A stretch of DNA of 64,000 nucleotides from Rhodocyclales bacterium (GCA_016235165.1 JACRLX010000023.1:62001-126000), one strand, 5' to 3'; positions 27,249 to 36,822 are shown, numbered from the stretch's first letter. Notes: a model not told the origin generated them from the sequence alone. Made by a program: numbers and translations.

Positions 27249-29324
27249 ATGACCTCCGCCCATCGCACTGGACACATTCAACCCGCTGCCAAAGAGACGA
27301 GCCGCCTGTCGGATTGGTTGCAACAAAACTACGACAATGGCGACGGTTTAAAGCTGCTCAAGGCAATTGAAATAGAAAGATTTCATGATCATCTGGATGG
27401 GGAGGAAGCAACGCGCCTAAAGCGGTTAGCATGTAACTGGCATTTAGCAAAGAAAGCAAATGATGGCCCCGATCCGGAATCGTGGGGCTTTCCACTGTTG
27501 GAAGATTTCTGGAGTTTGGCTAGCAACGATTTCAGGACTCGCTATGAATTGAAAGGCGGTTGGCTTTCGTATCTGCAGCGTCTGGCATTGCTTGAACCGC
27601 AATGGGTGCTTGATTGGTGGCGTTGGAAGATGGAAGGCCGACGTGGTCGCTACTACGACTGGCGCCGTGGCTACTACGAAGATGACACCGAAAAGATTGC
27701 CAAAGCAATAATCAAGTCAATCGCGTCGTCAACTAACGGGGCAAGGGTCTCTAATGCAGTGGCGACAGCTATTGATTCTTCGAAGAGAGACGCCGCCATC
27801 GCAATGCTTGACTGGGTAGTACAGATATGGAGTCCTATCGCTCAAGGTCAATTGACTGAAGCTCTCAGAGACAATGGTGAACAACTGGATGCTGTTCTTC
27901 GGCCATACTTTGATGAGAAAATTTTTCCAACCAAGAAGATGAGTGACGGTGGGCACTCTTGGTCTGAACGGATCGATCAGCTTCCGCCGTCGATAGTTGC
28001 GGCAACAAGCGCGATGCCGACAAGACTTCGATATGGCGTTGGATTTGCTATCGGGGTCAGAAATGCCGAGTCAGGTACCGGGCCAACGCTAGAAGGCACT
28101 GGAGCGGGGCTCGGCGACTTTGGAATAGAGACGAGCGAAGTTGTCATTGCTGCGATCCATCCGATGGTCGCTCTTTGGGCTTTGCTACGCAAAATTGCCG
28201 ACTATGAATCGCGGTCGTGGAGCCACAAGACCGAGCTTCGAGGTTTGCACGATCATGTGGCAAGACTCGCGGCAGCTGCTCCTGAGCCTTGGGCGGAGGC
28301 ACTGCCATACATACTTGCCCGCGCAGAAAGCATCGGATCGGTAGCTCAAGCCGTGACTCTCGAGCTTTCGATTACCAACGTGGATGTGCGACGAGCGCTC
28401 GATCTATGCGCACAACATTCGAACGAACCAATCCGCTTGTTGGCGCGAGGCTTGATTGCGCTGCTGGACGGGATCGGGAGCCCAAATGCAGATGCGGCTC
28501 GAAACTTGGCAGATGCCGCCGCTCGGTTCATTGACGGCAAGCCAATCTTTCCTCACCCGCTCGCGCCAATGTCTTCAATCTGGATAGGTTCGACAGGGAT
28601 AGAGACCTTACTTCGAGACGGTATACGAAGGGCTGCACAAAGGTTTGCAGGAGAAGTCAGGGACCAAAGCGGGGATATTGAGGAGACTCTTACCAAGGCA
28701 TTGCTCAAGGAAATCGAATTCGAGTTCCGCGAACTGAAGTCGCGACAGAGCTATGCACATCTGGATGGAAAGGGGACGGGACCGTCATTGCTTTCGCTGG
28801 AACAGCGCCCGACTTCGAAGTCAGTCGAAGAACCGGAATGCGGTTGTGACATAGCTTGGATAGTTCGTAGCTCGGTTCCAGGTCGGCATAAGGCGGCGTG
28901 GGTCGATCTGGTACAGGTGAAAAAGTCCAAAGCCTTTCTTGCGCATGATGGCACTGTCAAGCAACTCGATGCATGGAAGATCGACGTGCAGCAACTCGAT
29001 GCCATCCTGAAGTACTCGCCGACGGCGGCATATTGGATGGTTTGCGCCATGGGCGAAGTGTTGGCGATTCCCGCGAAGCACCTTTTCGCAGTCTATTTTG
29101 CGCGCGATTCTGGCGCTCAGCAGAAGTCGTTTACTGTCGGCTATCACGAGGTCCGGATGGCCGCGATATCTATCGAGCAGTATGTTACCGACTTGCTAAT
29201 CGGACAATGGCTGGGAACCGTCGATGAACAACTCGTCAAGTTTGTCGTCGAGGGAAACCCCAGAATCCGACCGAGAGTTGTCGTCGAAGTTTTGATTTCG
29301 GTTGGCAAAGAAAGTCAAGGTTAG
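27249..29324 (+). CDS. Unrecognised 691-residue protein with PD-(D/E)XK-like C-terminus
   Basis: I do not recognise this protein. Residues 1-440 are mostly helical with HEAT-like stretches (PEPWAEALPYILARAESIG, EPIRLLARGLIALLDGIG). Near the C-terminus ALLKEIEFEFRE, then CGCDIAWIV (D534) and WVDLVQVKKSK (Q556, K558) give the E...D...QxK order of a PD-(D/E)XK nuclease fold. No membrane segment or signal peptide. Codon use and GC are clearly lower than in neighbours, suggesting acquisition by transfer. It sits beside an AbiE-type pair, so a defence role is plausible but only inferred. No good ribosome site precedes the ATG. Confidence 0.65.
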   Translation: MTSAHRTGHIQPAAKETSRLSDWLQQNYDNGDGLKLLKAIEIERFHDHLDGEEATRLKRLACNWHLAKKANDGPDPESWGFPLLEDFWSLASNDFRTRYELKGGWLSYLQRLALLEPQWVLDWWRWKMEGRRGRYYDWRRGYYEDDTEKIAKAIIKSIASSTNGARVSNAVATAIDSSKRDAAIAMLDWVVQIWSPIAQGQLTEALRDNGEQLDAVLRPYFDEKIFPTKKMSDGGHSWSERIDQLPPSIVAATSAMPTRLRYGVGFAIGVRNAESGTGPTLEGTGAGLGDFGIETSEVVIAAIHPMVALWALLRKIADYESRSWSHKTELRGLHDHVARLAAAAPEPWAEALPYILARAESIGSVAQAVTLELSITNVDVRRALDLCAQHSNEPIRLLARGLIALLDGIGSPNADAARNLADAAARFIDGKPIFPHPLAPMSSIWIGSTGIETLLRDGIRRAAQRFAGEVRDQSGDIEETLTKALLKEIEFEFRELKSRQSYAHLDGKGTGPSLLSLEQRPTSKSVEEPECGCDIAWIVRSSVPGRHKAAWVDLVQVKKSKAFLAHDGTVKQLDAWKIDVQQLDAILKYSPTAAYWMVCAMGEVLAIPAKHLFAVYFARDSGAQQKSFTVGYHEVRMAAISIEQYVTDLLIGQWLGTVDEQLVKFVVEGNPRIRPRVVVEVLISVGKESQG

Positions 29325-29506
29325 TGCATCCTTTGCGTTGTGCCATTCTCGAGAACCTTAAATGGCGTCCGCTGCCATATATCGTGGGCAGACGATTGGC
29401 CGATGATTCCGGAGCCACTTCGCTTGTGTTAGGTCTGACGCGAGGTCAGTTCGTCGATCGGCTCTGAGGGCATTGTTGAAGGGGTCTTACTACAACCTCA
29501 TCCCGC

Positions 29507-31597
29507 TCAATCCCGCGTCATCACGCGCTGCAATTCCAGCCTGAAGCACACGCCGTCATCCAGGTTCTCGGCGGCGATGGTGCCGCCCATCTTGGCCATG
29601 TAGGTCCTGGCGACGAACAGGCCCTGGCCGCGGTTGCCGTGGGCGCCGGCTTCGGCCTGGTCGGAAACGCCGTACTCGAAGATGTTGGCTATCAGTTCCG
29701 GCGGGATGCGCGGCCCGCTGTTGCGGATGCCGATGACGACGGCCTTGTCGCGGGCTTCCATCGACAGTTCGATCGGGCTGCCGGGCCTGCGGTAGCGGTC
29801 GGCGTTCTTCAGGACGTGGCCGAACACGTCTTCCAGCGAATAGGCGTCGGCGCGGGCATGCAGGTCGGGTGGACAGTCGCCGAGCACGACATGGTCAATG
29901 CCTGCGCCGGCGGCGTTGGCGGCCACCTCGCGCACGAAGGCCGAGATGTCCAGCGCGCGCAACTGCAGCGAGGTGGACTGGATGGCCTCGCTCGGGCTGG
30001 CGCTGCCGTAGAGGATGCGCACCGCCTGCTGCATGCGGCTGAGGTAGCGGTGGCTGGGGTCTTCCGGTCCGGGGTGCAGGGCCAGCAGCGATTGCAGCGG
30101 CGACATGATTTCGTGGCCGACGGCGTGCCACATGTCCTTTTCCTGGTCGGCGCGGATGCGCTCGCGTTCGGCGTCCTCCTTCACCCGGCGCAACAGGTCG
30201 TCGAGGCCGCCGGCGAGCAGGCCCAGCTCGTCGCCGCCGCGCAGGTCGCCCAGCTCGTAGCGCTCCAGGCCGCCTTCGCCGCGCACGGTGCGCGAGAGGC
30301 CGCGCGTGCGGCGCGTCAGGCGCGCGATGCGGCGCACGATGCCGATCTCGATCACCAGCCAGGCGAGGCCGATGGCGGCGAGCATGGCGCCGACGAACCA
30401 CGACAGGCGGGTGGCGACTTCCGCCAGGTTGCGGTTCACGCTGCGCGCGTCGCCCACCAGACGCAGCTGGTAGCTGCCGCGCGGCGTCGCCACTTCGTCC
30501 GTCAGTTCCACCGCGGCGGCGTCCAGGCTGGCCACCGGCAGGCGGCCGATCAGCCGCAGCAGGATTGGCGAGGCCGGTTCCCGCCCTTCGTCGCGGCCGG
30601 CCAGACGCAGGGCGGTGGCGGCCGGTGCGCCGCGTTTGGCGATGGAAAGCGTCTCGCCCGCCTGCAGCAGCGCGGCGAGGTCGTCGAAGACAAAAGGCGG
30701 CAGCGCGCCGGGCGCGGCGCTGTCGAACAAGGGCTTCTCGTCGCCGGGCGGCAGCACCTCGACGCGCACCTTGAAGCTGTCGAGATCGGGTGGCGGCCAG
30801 GTCGGCCGGGCGCCCTGGAACAGGGCTTCGCGCAGGGCCTCGACCGGCAGGCGCAGCGAGAAGAAGGCGCTGTGCCGGCAGCCGTCCGGGCCCACGCCCT
30901 CGGCCCTGCCGCCGTCGGCGCATTCCGGGCCCTGCCACACCCAGCCGCGAAAATCGCGCAGGGGACGGGCGCCGCGGTAGTTGCGCTCCTCGCGTTCGAC
31001 ATAGCCGGTGAAGCGCCCGCGCCGGCCGTCGCTGCGCTGCGCGTCGGCGGGTGCCTGTTCGAAGGGGGCCAGCCAGCGGGTGGTCTGGCCACGCAGGCTG
31101 ACGGTGACGCGCAGGCGGTGGGCGCCGTCGAGGGTTTCGTCGCCGATTTCGTGCGCTATCAGCGGCGCGGCGAGGAAGCTGCCGGCGGCATAGATGAAGC
31201 CGCCGGCCCAGGGGTTGTTGCCGATGGCGATGCACAGGCTGCCGCCGTTGGCGTACTGCACCAGGCAGCCGGCCATCTCGACGGCATTGCGGACCTTGTC
31301 CTGGTCGTCGAAGTCGATTGCGGCAAAGGGCAGCAGCACCGGTCGGCCGGCGGCCGCGGCCGGTGCCGTCCAGCCCGGATTGAGCAGGGCAAGCTGGCCG
31401 CTGGGATGATGCAGGCGGGCCACGATCTGGGCCTGGGTCTTCTTCAGGCCGGCGCGGTAGTTGTCGTGGCTGCGCTGCTTTTCCTCCTGCAGCACGGTGA
31501 CGGCCAGCGTCAGCACGGCGGCGGCCAGCAGCAGGAAGGCCGCGCGGAACAGCAGGCGCAGGCGGAAGGAGGCCAGCCAGGCCAGCATCGAGTTCAA
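29507..31597 (-). CDS. Sensor histidine kinase with large periplasmic domain
   Basis: A 696-residue kinase. One membrane segment near residues 13-35, a ~350-residue extracytoplasmic region, a second segment (LSWFVGAMLAAIGLAWLVIEIGIV), a HAMP-like linker, then the H-box HAVGHEIMSPLQSL, an N-box (HVLKNADRYR) and GNRGQGLFVAR. The box that normally reads DxGxG is instead NSGPRIP, so the ATP lid is atypical. Its start overlaps the response regulator stop by four bases (ATGA), so the two form a two-component pair. Confidence 0.82.
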   Translation of the reverse strand: MNSMLAWLASFRLRLLFRAAFLLLAAAVLTLAVTVLQEEKQRSHDNYRAGLKKTQAQIVARLHHPSGQLALLNPGWTAPAAAAGRPVLLPFAAIDFDDQDKVRNAVEMAGCLVQYANGGSLCIAIGNNPWAGGFIYAAGSFLAAPLIAHEIGDETLDGAHRLRVTVSLRGQTTRWLAPFEQAPADAQRSDGRRGRFTGYVEREERNYRGARPLRDFRGWVWQGPECADGGRAEGVGPDGCRHSAFFSLRLPVEALREALFQGARPTWPPPDLDSFKVRVEVLPPGDEKPLFDSAAPGALPPFVFDDLAALLQAGETLSIAKRGAPAATALRLAGRDEGREPASPILLRLIGRLPVASLDAAAVELTDEVATPRGSYQLRLVGDARSVNRNLAEVATRLSWFVGAMLAAIGLAWLVIEIGIVRRIARLTRRTRGLSRTVRGEGGLERYELGDLRGGDELGLLAGGLDDLLRRVKEDAERERIRADQEKDMWHAVGHEIMSPLQSLLALHPGPEDPSHRYLSRMQQAVRILYGSASPSEAIQSTSLQLRALDISAFVREVAANAAGAGIDHVVLGDCPPDLHARADAYSLEDVFGHVLKNADRYRRPGSPIELSMEARDKAVVIGIRNSGPRIPPELIANIFEYGVSDQAEAGAHGNRGQGLFVARTYMAKMGGTIAAENLDDGVCFRLELQRVMTRD

Positions 31598-32304
31598 AGC
31601 TTGTGCGCCGGCTCAGCCCAGCGGAAGCCGCGCATGGGGATGTTCTCGATGCGGTCGAAGTTTTCGTCGAGTTCGCGGAAGGCCTCGCGGATGGTGCTGA
31701 CGTGCTTGCGGATGTTGTCGCGGTTACGCCCGCTCTTCACCACCTGGAACAGCTCGTCGTAGGACACGACCTCGCCGCGCCGCTGGTAGAGCGCGGCGAG
31801 GATGCGCTGCGCGGTGAGCGGCAGGTTCACGCGCTTGCCGCGCCACAGCGGCGTGTTCTGGCGCAGCGGGTCGAGCGAGAGTTCGTCGCCGGCCGGCGCG
31901 GCGGCGTGGCTGGCTTCGCGCTCGCGCGAGGCGCGCAGGATTTCGAGGAAGGTGTCGATGAAGTCGGCTTCCTCGAAAGCGGTCTTCTGCAGGTAGTCCC
32001 AGGCGTCGAGCGCCTTCATGATGCCGCGGTAGATGGCGGCCGGCATGGCCGAGACCACCAGCACCGGCGTGCCGCGCGCCGATTTGTTGATGGCGTTGAT
32101 GATGGCGACGCCGGCGTGGCGCTCGCGCCCGAGTTCGATGTCGAGCACCACCACGTCGTAGCTTTCGCGCGTGATCGCCGCCTCGGCGTCGTCGCGGTTG
32201 AACCAGGCGTCGATCGCTATGCCGGGCCGGGCGGCGCGTATCCATTCCCGGATCTGCTTGCTGGTCGGGATGTCGTCCTCGATGACGGCGACCTTGATGC
32301 CCAT
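31594..32304 (-). CDS. OmpR-like response regulator
   Basis: A 236-residue regulator. Receiver domain with acidic pair EDD at 9-11 and phospho-acceptor in VVVLDIELGRE; the conserved switch residues VVSAMP and Lys (LQKTAFEEAD) are present. The C-terminal winged helix (LTAQRILAALYQRRGEVVSYDELFQVV, then NIRKHVSTIREAF) is shorter and less typical than OmpR. It precedes the kinase gene and is divergent from the SPFH gene across about 220 bp, a possible target promoter. Confidence 0.82.
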   Translation of the reverse strand: MGIKVAVIEDDIPTSKQIREWIRAARPGIAIDAWFNRDDAEAAITRESYDVVVLDIELGRERHAGVAIINAINKSARGTPVLVVSAMPAAIYRGIMKALDAWDYLQKTAFEEADFIDTFLEILRASREREASHAAAPAGDELSLDPLRQNTPLWRGKRVNLPLTAQRILAALYQRRGEVVSYDELFQVVKSGRNRDNIRKHVSTIREAFRELDENFDRIENIPMRGFRWAEPAHKL

Positions 32305-32527
32305 TTCATGAAACTCCGCGCGATGTGCCGCCGCCAGTATCGCCGTTTTCGCGGCCGCGGGCAGCGCCGCCGCGTGAATGTTTGTTCACGCGGCTGAGCG
32401 AAGACGCCCCGCGCCGGCCTGGAAAGCACCACGGCATGCGCGGCACAGTGCGTTCCATGACGGAGCGCGCATCGATCTTCCCGCCTCCGCATCGAACAGG
32501 AAGGTCACCATCGTGAAGGAGAGCATC

Positions 32528-33766
32528 ATGTCGCAACGCTTCAGTGAAATCGCCAGTCGCATCCGTGAATCGGCGGGCAGCCTGTTTTCAAACGCTGGCA
32601 GGGTCGGCGGCAATGTCGCCGGCGGCCTCGGTGACGGGCTGTATCGCTCGCGGCGCCGCCTCATCGCGCTGGCCATCGCCGGGATCGGCGTGTATGGCCT
32701 GGTCAACCACCCGCCGCTGGAGAACGTCGAGCGCGGCGAGCTGGCCCTGCGCATCAATCGCTTTTCCGGCGAATTCGAGGAAGTCGGCGACGGCGCGGTG
32801 ATGGTGCTGCCCGGCCTGCACGAGCTGCGTCGCTACTCGCTGCGCGACCAGGTGTACCGCCCGGCCGCCAGCCAGAGCGCCGGCGGCGCGGCGCCCTTCC
32901 AGACCGTCGAGGGGCTGTCGATCGGCGTCGATGTCAGCATGCGCTATGTGCTGGATCGCCAGGGCGTCGTCGCCAGGGCGCGTTCGCTGCCCGCCGACAT
33001 CGGCGCCGAGGTGGTCGAGCCGGCGGCGCAGAGCGTGCTCTACAAGGTGCTCGCCAGCCACACGGTGCGCGAGATCTATTCGAGCAAGCGCGCGGCGATC
33101 CAGGCGGCGATCGAAGCGGAGCTCAAGCCCCTGCTGGCCAAGGACGGCATCAAGCTGCAGGGCGTGATGATCGGCAAGATCGACCTCCCGGCCGACTACA
33201 AGCGCGGCATGGAATCGCTGCTGGCCGAAGAGCTGGCCTCGGAGAAGATGCGCTACACGCTGGAGTTGAAGGACAAGCAGGTGAAGCAGACGGCGCTGGA
33301 AGCCCAGGCCGAGCTGGTGCGCCGCGAAAAGGCCGCCGAAGCCGCCGGCCAGGAACAGGTGATCGCCGCCAAGGCGCAGGCCGAGGCGATGAAGCACGTG
33401 CTGCCTTTCAAGCAGAAGCAGATCGAGCAGCGCGAACTCGAAGCCGAGGCGGCCAAGATCACGCGCGTCAAGGCGGCCGAGGCGACATCGCAATCGCGCC
33501 TGATCGAGGCGACCGGCGAGGCCGAATCGCGGCGCAAGCTGGCCGATGCCGAAAGCTACCGCGTGGAACGCCTGGGCAAGGTCGCCAGCGAGCAACTGGC
33601 GCGCGACGGCGAGCTGCTGACGCGGCATCCGCTGCTGATCCAGAAGACCATGGCCGACAAGCTTTCGGACAAGATCTCGGTGATCATCGCGCCGCCCTCG
33701 ACCAGCGGCGGCTTCATCGGCGCCAACCTGCTCGGCGGCGCGCCGGCCAAGCACGGGGAGGAGTGA
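32528..33766 (+). CDS. SPFH/Band 7 membrane protein
   Basis: A 412-residue protein with an N-terminal membrane segment (LIALAIAGIGVYGLV), an SPFH/prohibitin domain (ERGELALRINRF, then VDVSMRYVLDRQ) and a long Glu/Ala/Lys-rich coiled coil at about 240-360, as in prohibitin or HflK-like proteins. Such proteins form membrane cages or scaffolds. The ATG at 32528 has AAGGAG upstream; a longer in-frame start exists but has no ribosome site. It is followed by the SH3-like protein gene, nearly overlapping. Confidence 0.85.
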   Translation: MSQRFSEIASRIRESAGSLFSNAGRVGGNVAGGLGDGLYRSRRRLIALAIAGIGVYGLVNHPPLENVERGELALRINRFSGEFEEVGDGAVMVLPGLHELRRYSLRDQVYRPAASQSAGGAAPFQTVEGLSIGVDVSMRYVLDRQGVVARARSLPADIGAEVVEPAAQSVLYKVLASHTVREIYSSKRAAIQAAIEAELKPLLAKDGIKLQGVMIGKIDLPADYKRGMESLLAEELASEKMRYTLELKDKQVKQTALEAQAELVRREKAAEAAGQEQVIAAKAQAEAMKHVLPFKQKQIEQRELEAEAAKITRVKAAEATSQSRLIEATGEAESRRKLADAESYRVERLGKVASEQLARDGELLTRHPLLIQKTMADKLSDKISVIIAPPSTSGGFIGANLLGGAPAKHGEE

Positions 33767-33768
33767 TC

Positions 33769-35223
33769 ATGGCCACCACCGTTGCCGTTGCCGCGATGTC
33801 GGCGCTGGCCATCGTTGCCCAGGACCAGGTGCCGCTGCGCGCCGCGCCGCGCGATTCGGCCCCCGCGCAAGCCATGCTCTGGGCCGGCGACAGCCTGGAG
33901 ATCCGCGGCGAGAAGGGCGACTACCTGAAGGTCTACGACCATCGCCACGAGCGCGCCGGCTACGTCAGGATGCCCGCCGTGCGCGTGCAGTCGCTGGCCC
34001 CCGAAAAGGCGCCGGAGCTGCTGGCGGTGCTGCGCTTCCTGCGCGAGGCGCCGGGTTCCGAGGCGCTGGGCATCGCCTATGCGGCGGCCTACCTGAAGGC
34101 CGCCCCGGCCGGATCCATCGACGGTGAGGCCTTCGAGGCCCTCGGTGCCATGGCGGAACGCCTGGCGCGGCGCGGTTCCGCCAGCCAGGCGGCAAAGGGC
34201 GGCGACGCGACGAAGGCGCAGGCCACCGCCGCCCATCTGGAGGTGGCGGCGGCCTATGGCGTCAACATGGTCGGTTTCGAACGCGAGGGCCAGGTCCGCC
34301 TCTGCTATGACGGCGAGGCCCATCGCCGTGTGCTGGCCCTGCCCGCGACCGACGCGCAAAAGGCGCAGGCCGCGCTGGCCCTGACCCGCCACGATTGCCT
34401 GCCGCCTGACATGACGCCGGTCGACCGTTTTGCCCGCGACAACTGGCGCGCCGAGCTGCTGGACCGGATCGCGGCGGACAAGCTGCCCGAAGTGATGCGG
34501 AACCGCCTGCGCCTGCGCAAGGCCGGCGTCTGGGCCAGTCTCGCCTACCAGCGCGCGCGCCGGCCCGAGCTGGGTACCGCCGCCGTGCAACAGGCGGGCA
34601 ATCGCGCGCTGACCGAACTCGCCGGCATCGACAGGAACGAACTGACGGAAGGCGATGCCGCGACCTACACCGATGCCGCGATCCGCGTCGGCGCTTCGCG
34701 CTGGGCCGCCGTGTCGCCAGCGCCGACTTCCCATCCGTCGGCCAGGCTGTCGATCGCGCTCTCCACCGGCCAGCCGGGCGAAACCTGCGTGCATCTGGTC
34801 GATGCCAAACACGACCTGCGCAAACCGCTGCTCACGCGTTGCACCTACGGCGTGGTCTGGGCCGCCTCCGCGATGCCGAATGCCAAGGGCACGGCGCTGG
34901 CGCTGGCGGTACAGCCGCTGGACACCTGGCGCGAGATGTGGGTGTTCCGCCAGAACGCGCAGGGCTGGCAGGTCGACGTGCTGCCACCGGCCAACGACAA
35001 TCCGGGCCTCGGCTACGTCGAGTTCGCCGGCTGGGTGCCGGGCGAGCAGCAACTGCTGGCCGCGCGCGAAGTCCGTTCCGAGGGGCGTTTCAAGTCGAGC
35101 TTCGAGGTGATCCGGCGGACCACCCTCGAAGTGGAAAAGCGCGCCGACAAGCCGGAAAGCCTGAGCACCTTCTATCGCTGGCAGAGTCCGCAGTGGAAGG
35201 CGGGGACGATCGCCCTGCGCTGA
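33769..35223 (+). CDS. Unrecognised protein with N-terminal SH3-like domain
   Basis: A 484-residue protein. Residues 1-18 are weakly hydrophobic (MATTVAVAAMSALAIVAQ) and may be a signal. Residues 20-75 resemble a bacterial SH3 domain (VPLRAAPRDSAPAQAML, then GDYLKVYDHRHERAGYVR). The rest is helical, then beta-rich near the end (FYRWQSPQWKAGTIALR). I assign no function. GGGGAGGAG upstream favours the ATG at 33769 over a GTG at 33763. It starts two bases after the SPFH gene's stop and is probably co-transcribed with it. A copy of the 16-bp repeat encodes SPAPTS. Confidence 0.6.
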   Translation: MATTVAVAAMSALAIVAQDQVPLRAAPRDSAPAQAMLWAGDSLEIRGEKGDYLKVYDHRHERAGYVRMPAVRVQSLAPEKAPELLAVLRFLREAPGSEALGIAYAAAYLKAAPAGSIDGEAFEALGAMAERLARRGSASQAAKGGDATKAQATAAHLEVAAAYGVNMVGFEREGQVRLCYDGEAHRRVLALPATDAQKAQAALALTRHDCLPPDMTPVDRFARDNWRAELLDRIAADKLPEVMRNRLRLRKAGVWASLAYQRARRPELGTAAVQQAGNRALTELAGIDRNELTEGDAATYTDAAIRVGASRWAAVSPAPTSHPSARLSIALSTGQPGETCVHLVDAKHDLRKPLLTRCTYGVVWAASAMPNAKGTALALAVQPLDTWREMWVFRQNAQGWQVDVLPPANDNPGLGYVEFAGWVPGEQQLLAAREVRSEGRFKSSFEVIRRTTLEVEKRADKPESLSTFYRWQSPQWKAGTIALR

Positions 35224-35265
35224 ACGGTAGCGCGCGGCTCCGCGCCGGCCAGTCGGCACCGGGCC

Positions 35266-35281
35266 GAAAGTCGGCGCCGGT
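35266..35281 (+). repeat. Dispersed 16-bp repeat, 14/16 match
   Basis: GAAAGTCGGCGCCGGT in the 100-bp gap before the queuosine-precursor transporter gene. Two mismatches to the exact copies. Confidence 0.5.
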
Positions 35282-35325
35282 GACACGGCGTACACTGGCA
35301 TCCCCGCACCGCCAGGGCCGCCCCG

Positions 35326-36033
35326 ATGAACCCGCCACGCAGCTACCGCTATTACGACTTCGTCATGGCGGCCTTCGTCTGCGTGCTGCTGTGCTCCAAC
35401 CTGATCGGCGCGGCCAAGGCGGCCGTGGTCACGCTGCCGCTGCTGGGCGAGGTGACGTTCTCGGCTGGCGTGCTGTTCTTCCCGATCTCCTACATCTTCG
35501 GCGACATCCTGACCGAGGTCTATGGCTACGGCCGCGACCGGCGCGTGGTCTGGGCCGGCTTCGCCGCGCTGGCCTTCGCCGCCTTCATGGCCTGGGTCGC
35601 GCTGTCGCTGCCGGCGGCGCCGGGCGACTTCAACCAGGCCTACCAGGCGCACATGGAGGGCGTGTTCGGCAACACCTGGCGCATCGTTGCCGGCAGCATG
35701 ATCGCCTTCTGGTGCGGCAGCTTCGCCAACAGCTATGTGATGGCGAAGATGAAGGTGTGGATGGCAGGCCGCCGGCTGTGGATGCGCACCATCGGCTCGA
35801 CGGTGGTCGGCGAGGCGGTGGATTCGGGCCTGTTCTATTTCATCGCCTTCTACGGCATCTGGCCCGACGCACAGGTGGCGAAGATCGCCCTCGCCCAATA
35901 CCTGCTCAAGACCGGCTGGGAAGTGCTGATGACGCCCGTCACCTACCGCGTGGTGGCGGCCCTGAAGCGCGCCGAGGACGAGGACTGGTACGACCGCGAT
36001 ACCGACTTCAACCCCTTCCGCGTCCGCGTCTGA
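35326..36033 (+). CDS. yhhQ: Queuosine precursor transporter
   Basis: A 235-residue VUT-family membrane protein with six or so hydrophobic segments. Family marks are FPISYIFGDILTEVYGYGRDRR, SMIAFWCGSFANSYVMAKMK and GEAVDSGLFYFIAFYG. E. coli YhhQ imports preQ0/preQ1 for tRNA queuosine synthesis. Length is usual. It is followed 30 bp later by the EEP phosphohydrolase gene. Confidence 0.9.
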   Translation: MNPPRSYRYYDFVMAAFVCVLLCSNLIGAAKAAVVTLPLLGEVTFSAGVLFFPISYIFGDILTEVYGYGRDRRVVWAGFAALAFAAFMAWVALSLPAAPGDFNQAYQAHMEGVFGNTWRIVAGSMIAFWCGSFANSYVMAKMKVWMAGRRLWMRTIGSTVVGEAVDSGLFYFIAFYGIWPDAQVAKIALAQYLLKTGWEVLMTPVTYRVVAALKRAEDEDWYDRDTDFNPFRVRV

Positions 36034-36063
36034 GGGCGTTCGTCGCGCTAGACTGGCGGCGCC

Positions 36064-36822
36064 ATGGGCACCACGCTCTCGATCGCCACCTGGAACATCC
36101 ACAAGGGTTTTTCGCAGTTCAACCGCCGCATGGTGGTGCACGACCTGCGCGAGCGCCTGCGCGAACTGTCGGCCGACATCGTCTTCCTGCAGGAAGTGCA
36201 GGGCCTGCACCTCGGCCATGCCGAGCGGCACGCCGACTGGCCCGCGCAGCCGCAGCACGAGTTCCTCGCCGAGGATGTCTGGCATAACCACGCCTACGGC
36301 CGCAACATGGTGTATGACCATGGCCACCACGGCAATGCCATCCTGTCGCGCTTTCCCATCCTGCATGAACACAACCAGGATGTGACCCACCTGCGCTTCG
36401 AGCGGCGCGGCCTGCTGCACTGCGCGCTGGAGGTGCCGGGGCTGGGCCTGCCGCTGCACTGCGTCTGCGTCCATCTGTCGCTGTTCGCCCGTTCGCGGCG
36501 CTGGCAGATGGCGGCGCTGGCCGAGCGCATCGAGGCCCTGGTGCCGCCGGACGCGCCGCTGCTGATCGCCGGTGATTTCAACGACTGGCGCAACCACGCG
36601 CGGGACTTGCTGGCCGAGCGTCTCGGGCTGCGCGAAGTCAGCGCCAGCGGGGACCGCCCGCCGGCGCGCAGCTATCCCGCGCTGCTGCCGCTGTTCCGCC
36701 TCGACCGCATCTACCAGCGCGGACTGCGCTTGCAGACCAGCCGCGTGCATGCCGGGCCGCCCTGGTCGGGCATTTCCGACCACGCCGCACTGTCGGCCGA
36801 GTTCCGCATCGCCTTGTCGTGA
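36064..36822 (+). CDS. Endonuclease/exonuclease/phosphatase family protein
   Basis: A 252-residue EEP-superfamily metal-dependent hydrolase. Motifs: SIATWNIHKGF (N), VFLQEVQG (metal-binding E), VHLSLFAR, IAGDFNDWR (D/N) and SGISDHAALSAEF (catalytic H). Substrates in this superfamily range from DNA to phospholipids. It overlaps the clsB start by four bases, and this EEP-clsB pair is a recurring arrangement, so a role with cardiolipin synthase in phospholipid metabolism is likely. Confidence 0.87.
   Translation: MGTTLSIATWNIHKGFSQFNRRMVVHDLRERLRELSADIVFLQEVQGLHLGHAERHADWPAQPQHEFLAEDVWHNHAYGRNMVYDHGHHGNAILSRFPILHEHNQDVTHLRFERRGLLHCALEVPGLGLPLHCVCVHLSLFARSRRWQMAALAERIEALVPPDAPLLIAGDFNDWRNHARDLLAERLGLREVSASGDRPPARSYPALLPLFRLDRIYQRGLRLQTSRVHAGPPWSGISDHAALSAEFRIALS

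Noticed and set aside
27060-27326. Possible 88-codon minus-strand gene upstream of the 691-residue gene
   Set aside because: No domain, no ribosome site, and it overlaps the start of the larger gene in antisense.
33556-36783. A 1075-codon minus-strand frame
   Set aside because: Antisense to the SH3-like, yhhQ and EEP genes, which have clear families. No motif in the antisense product.
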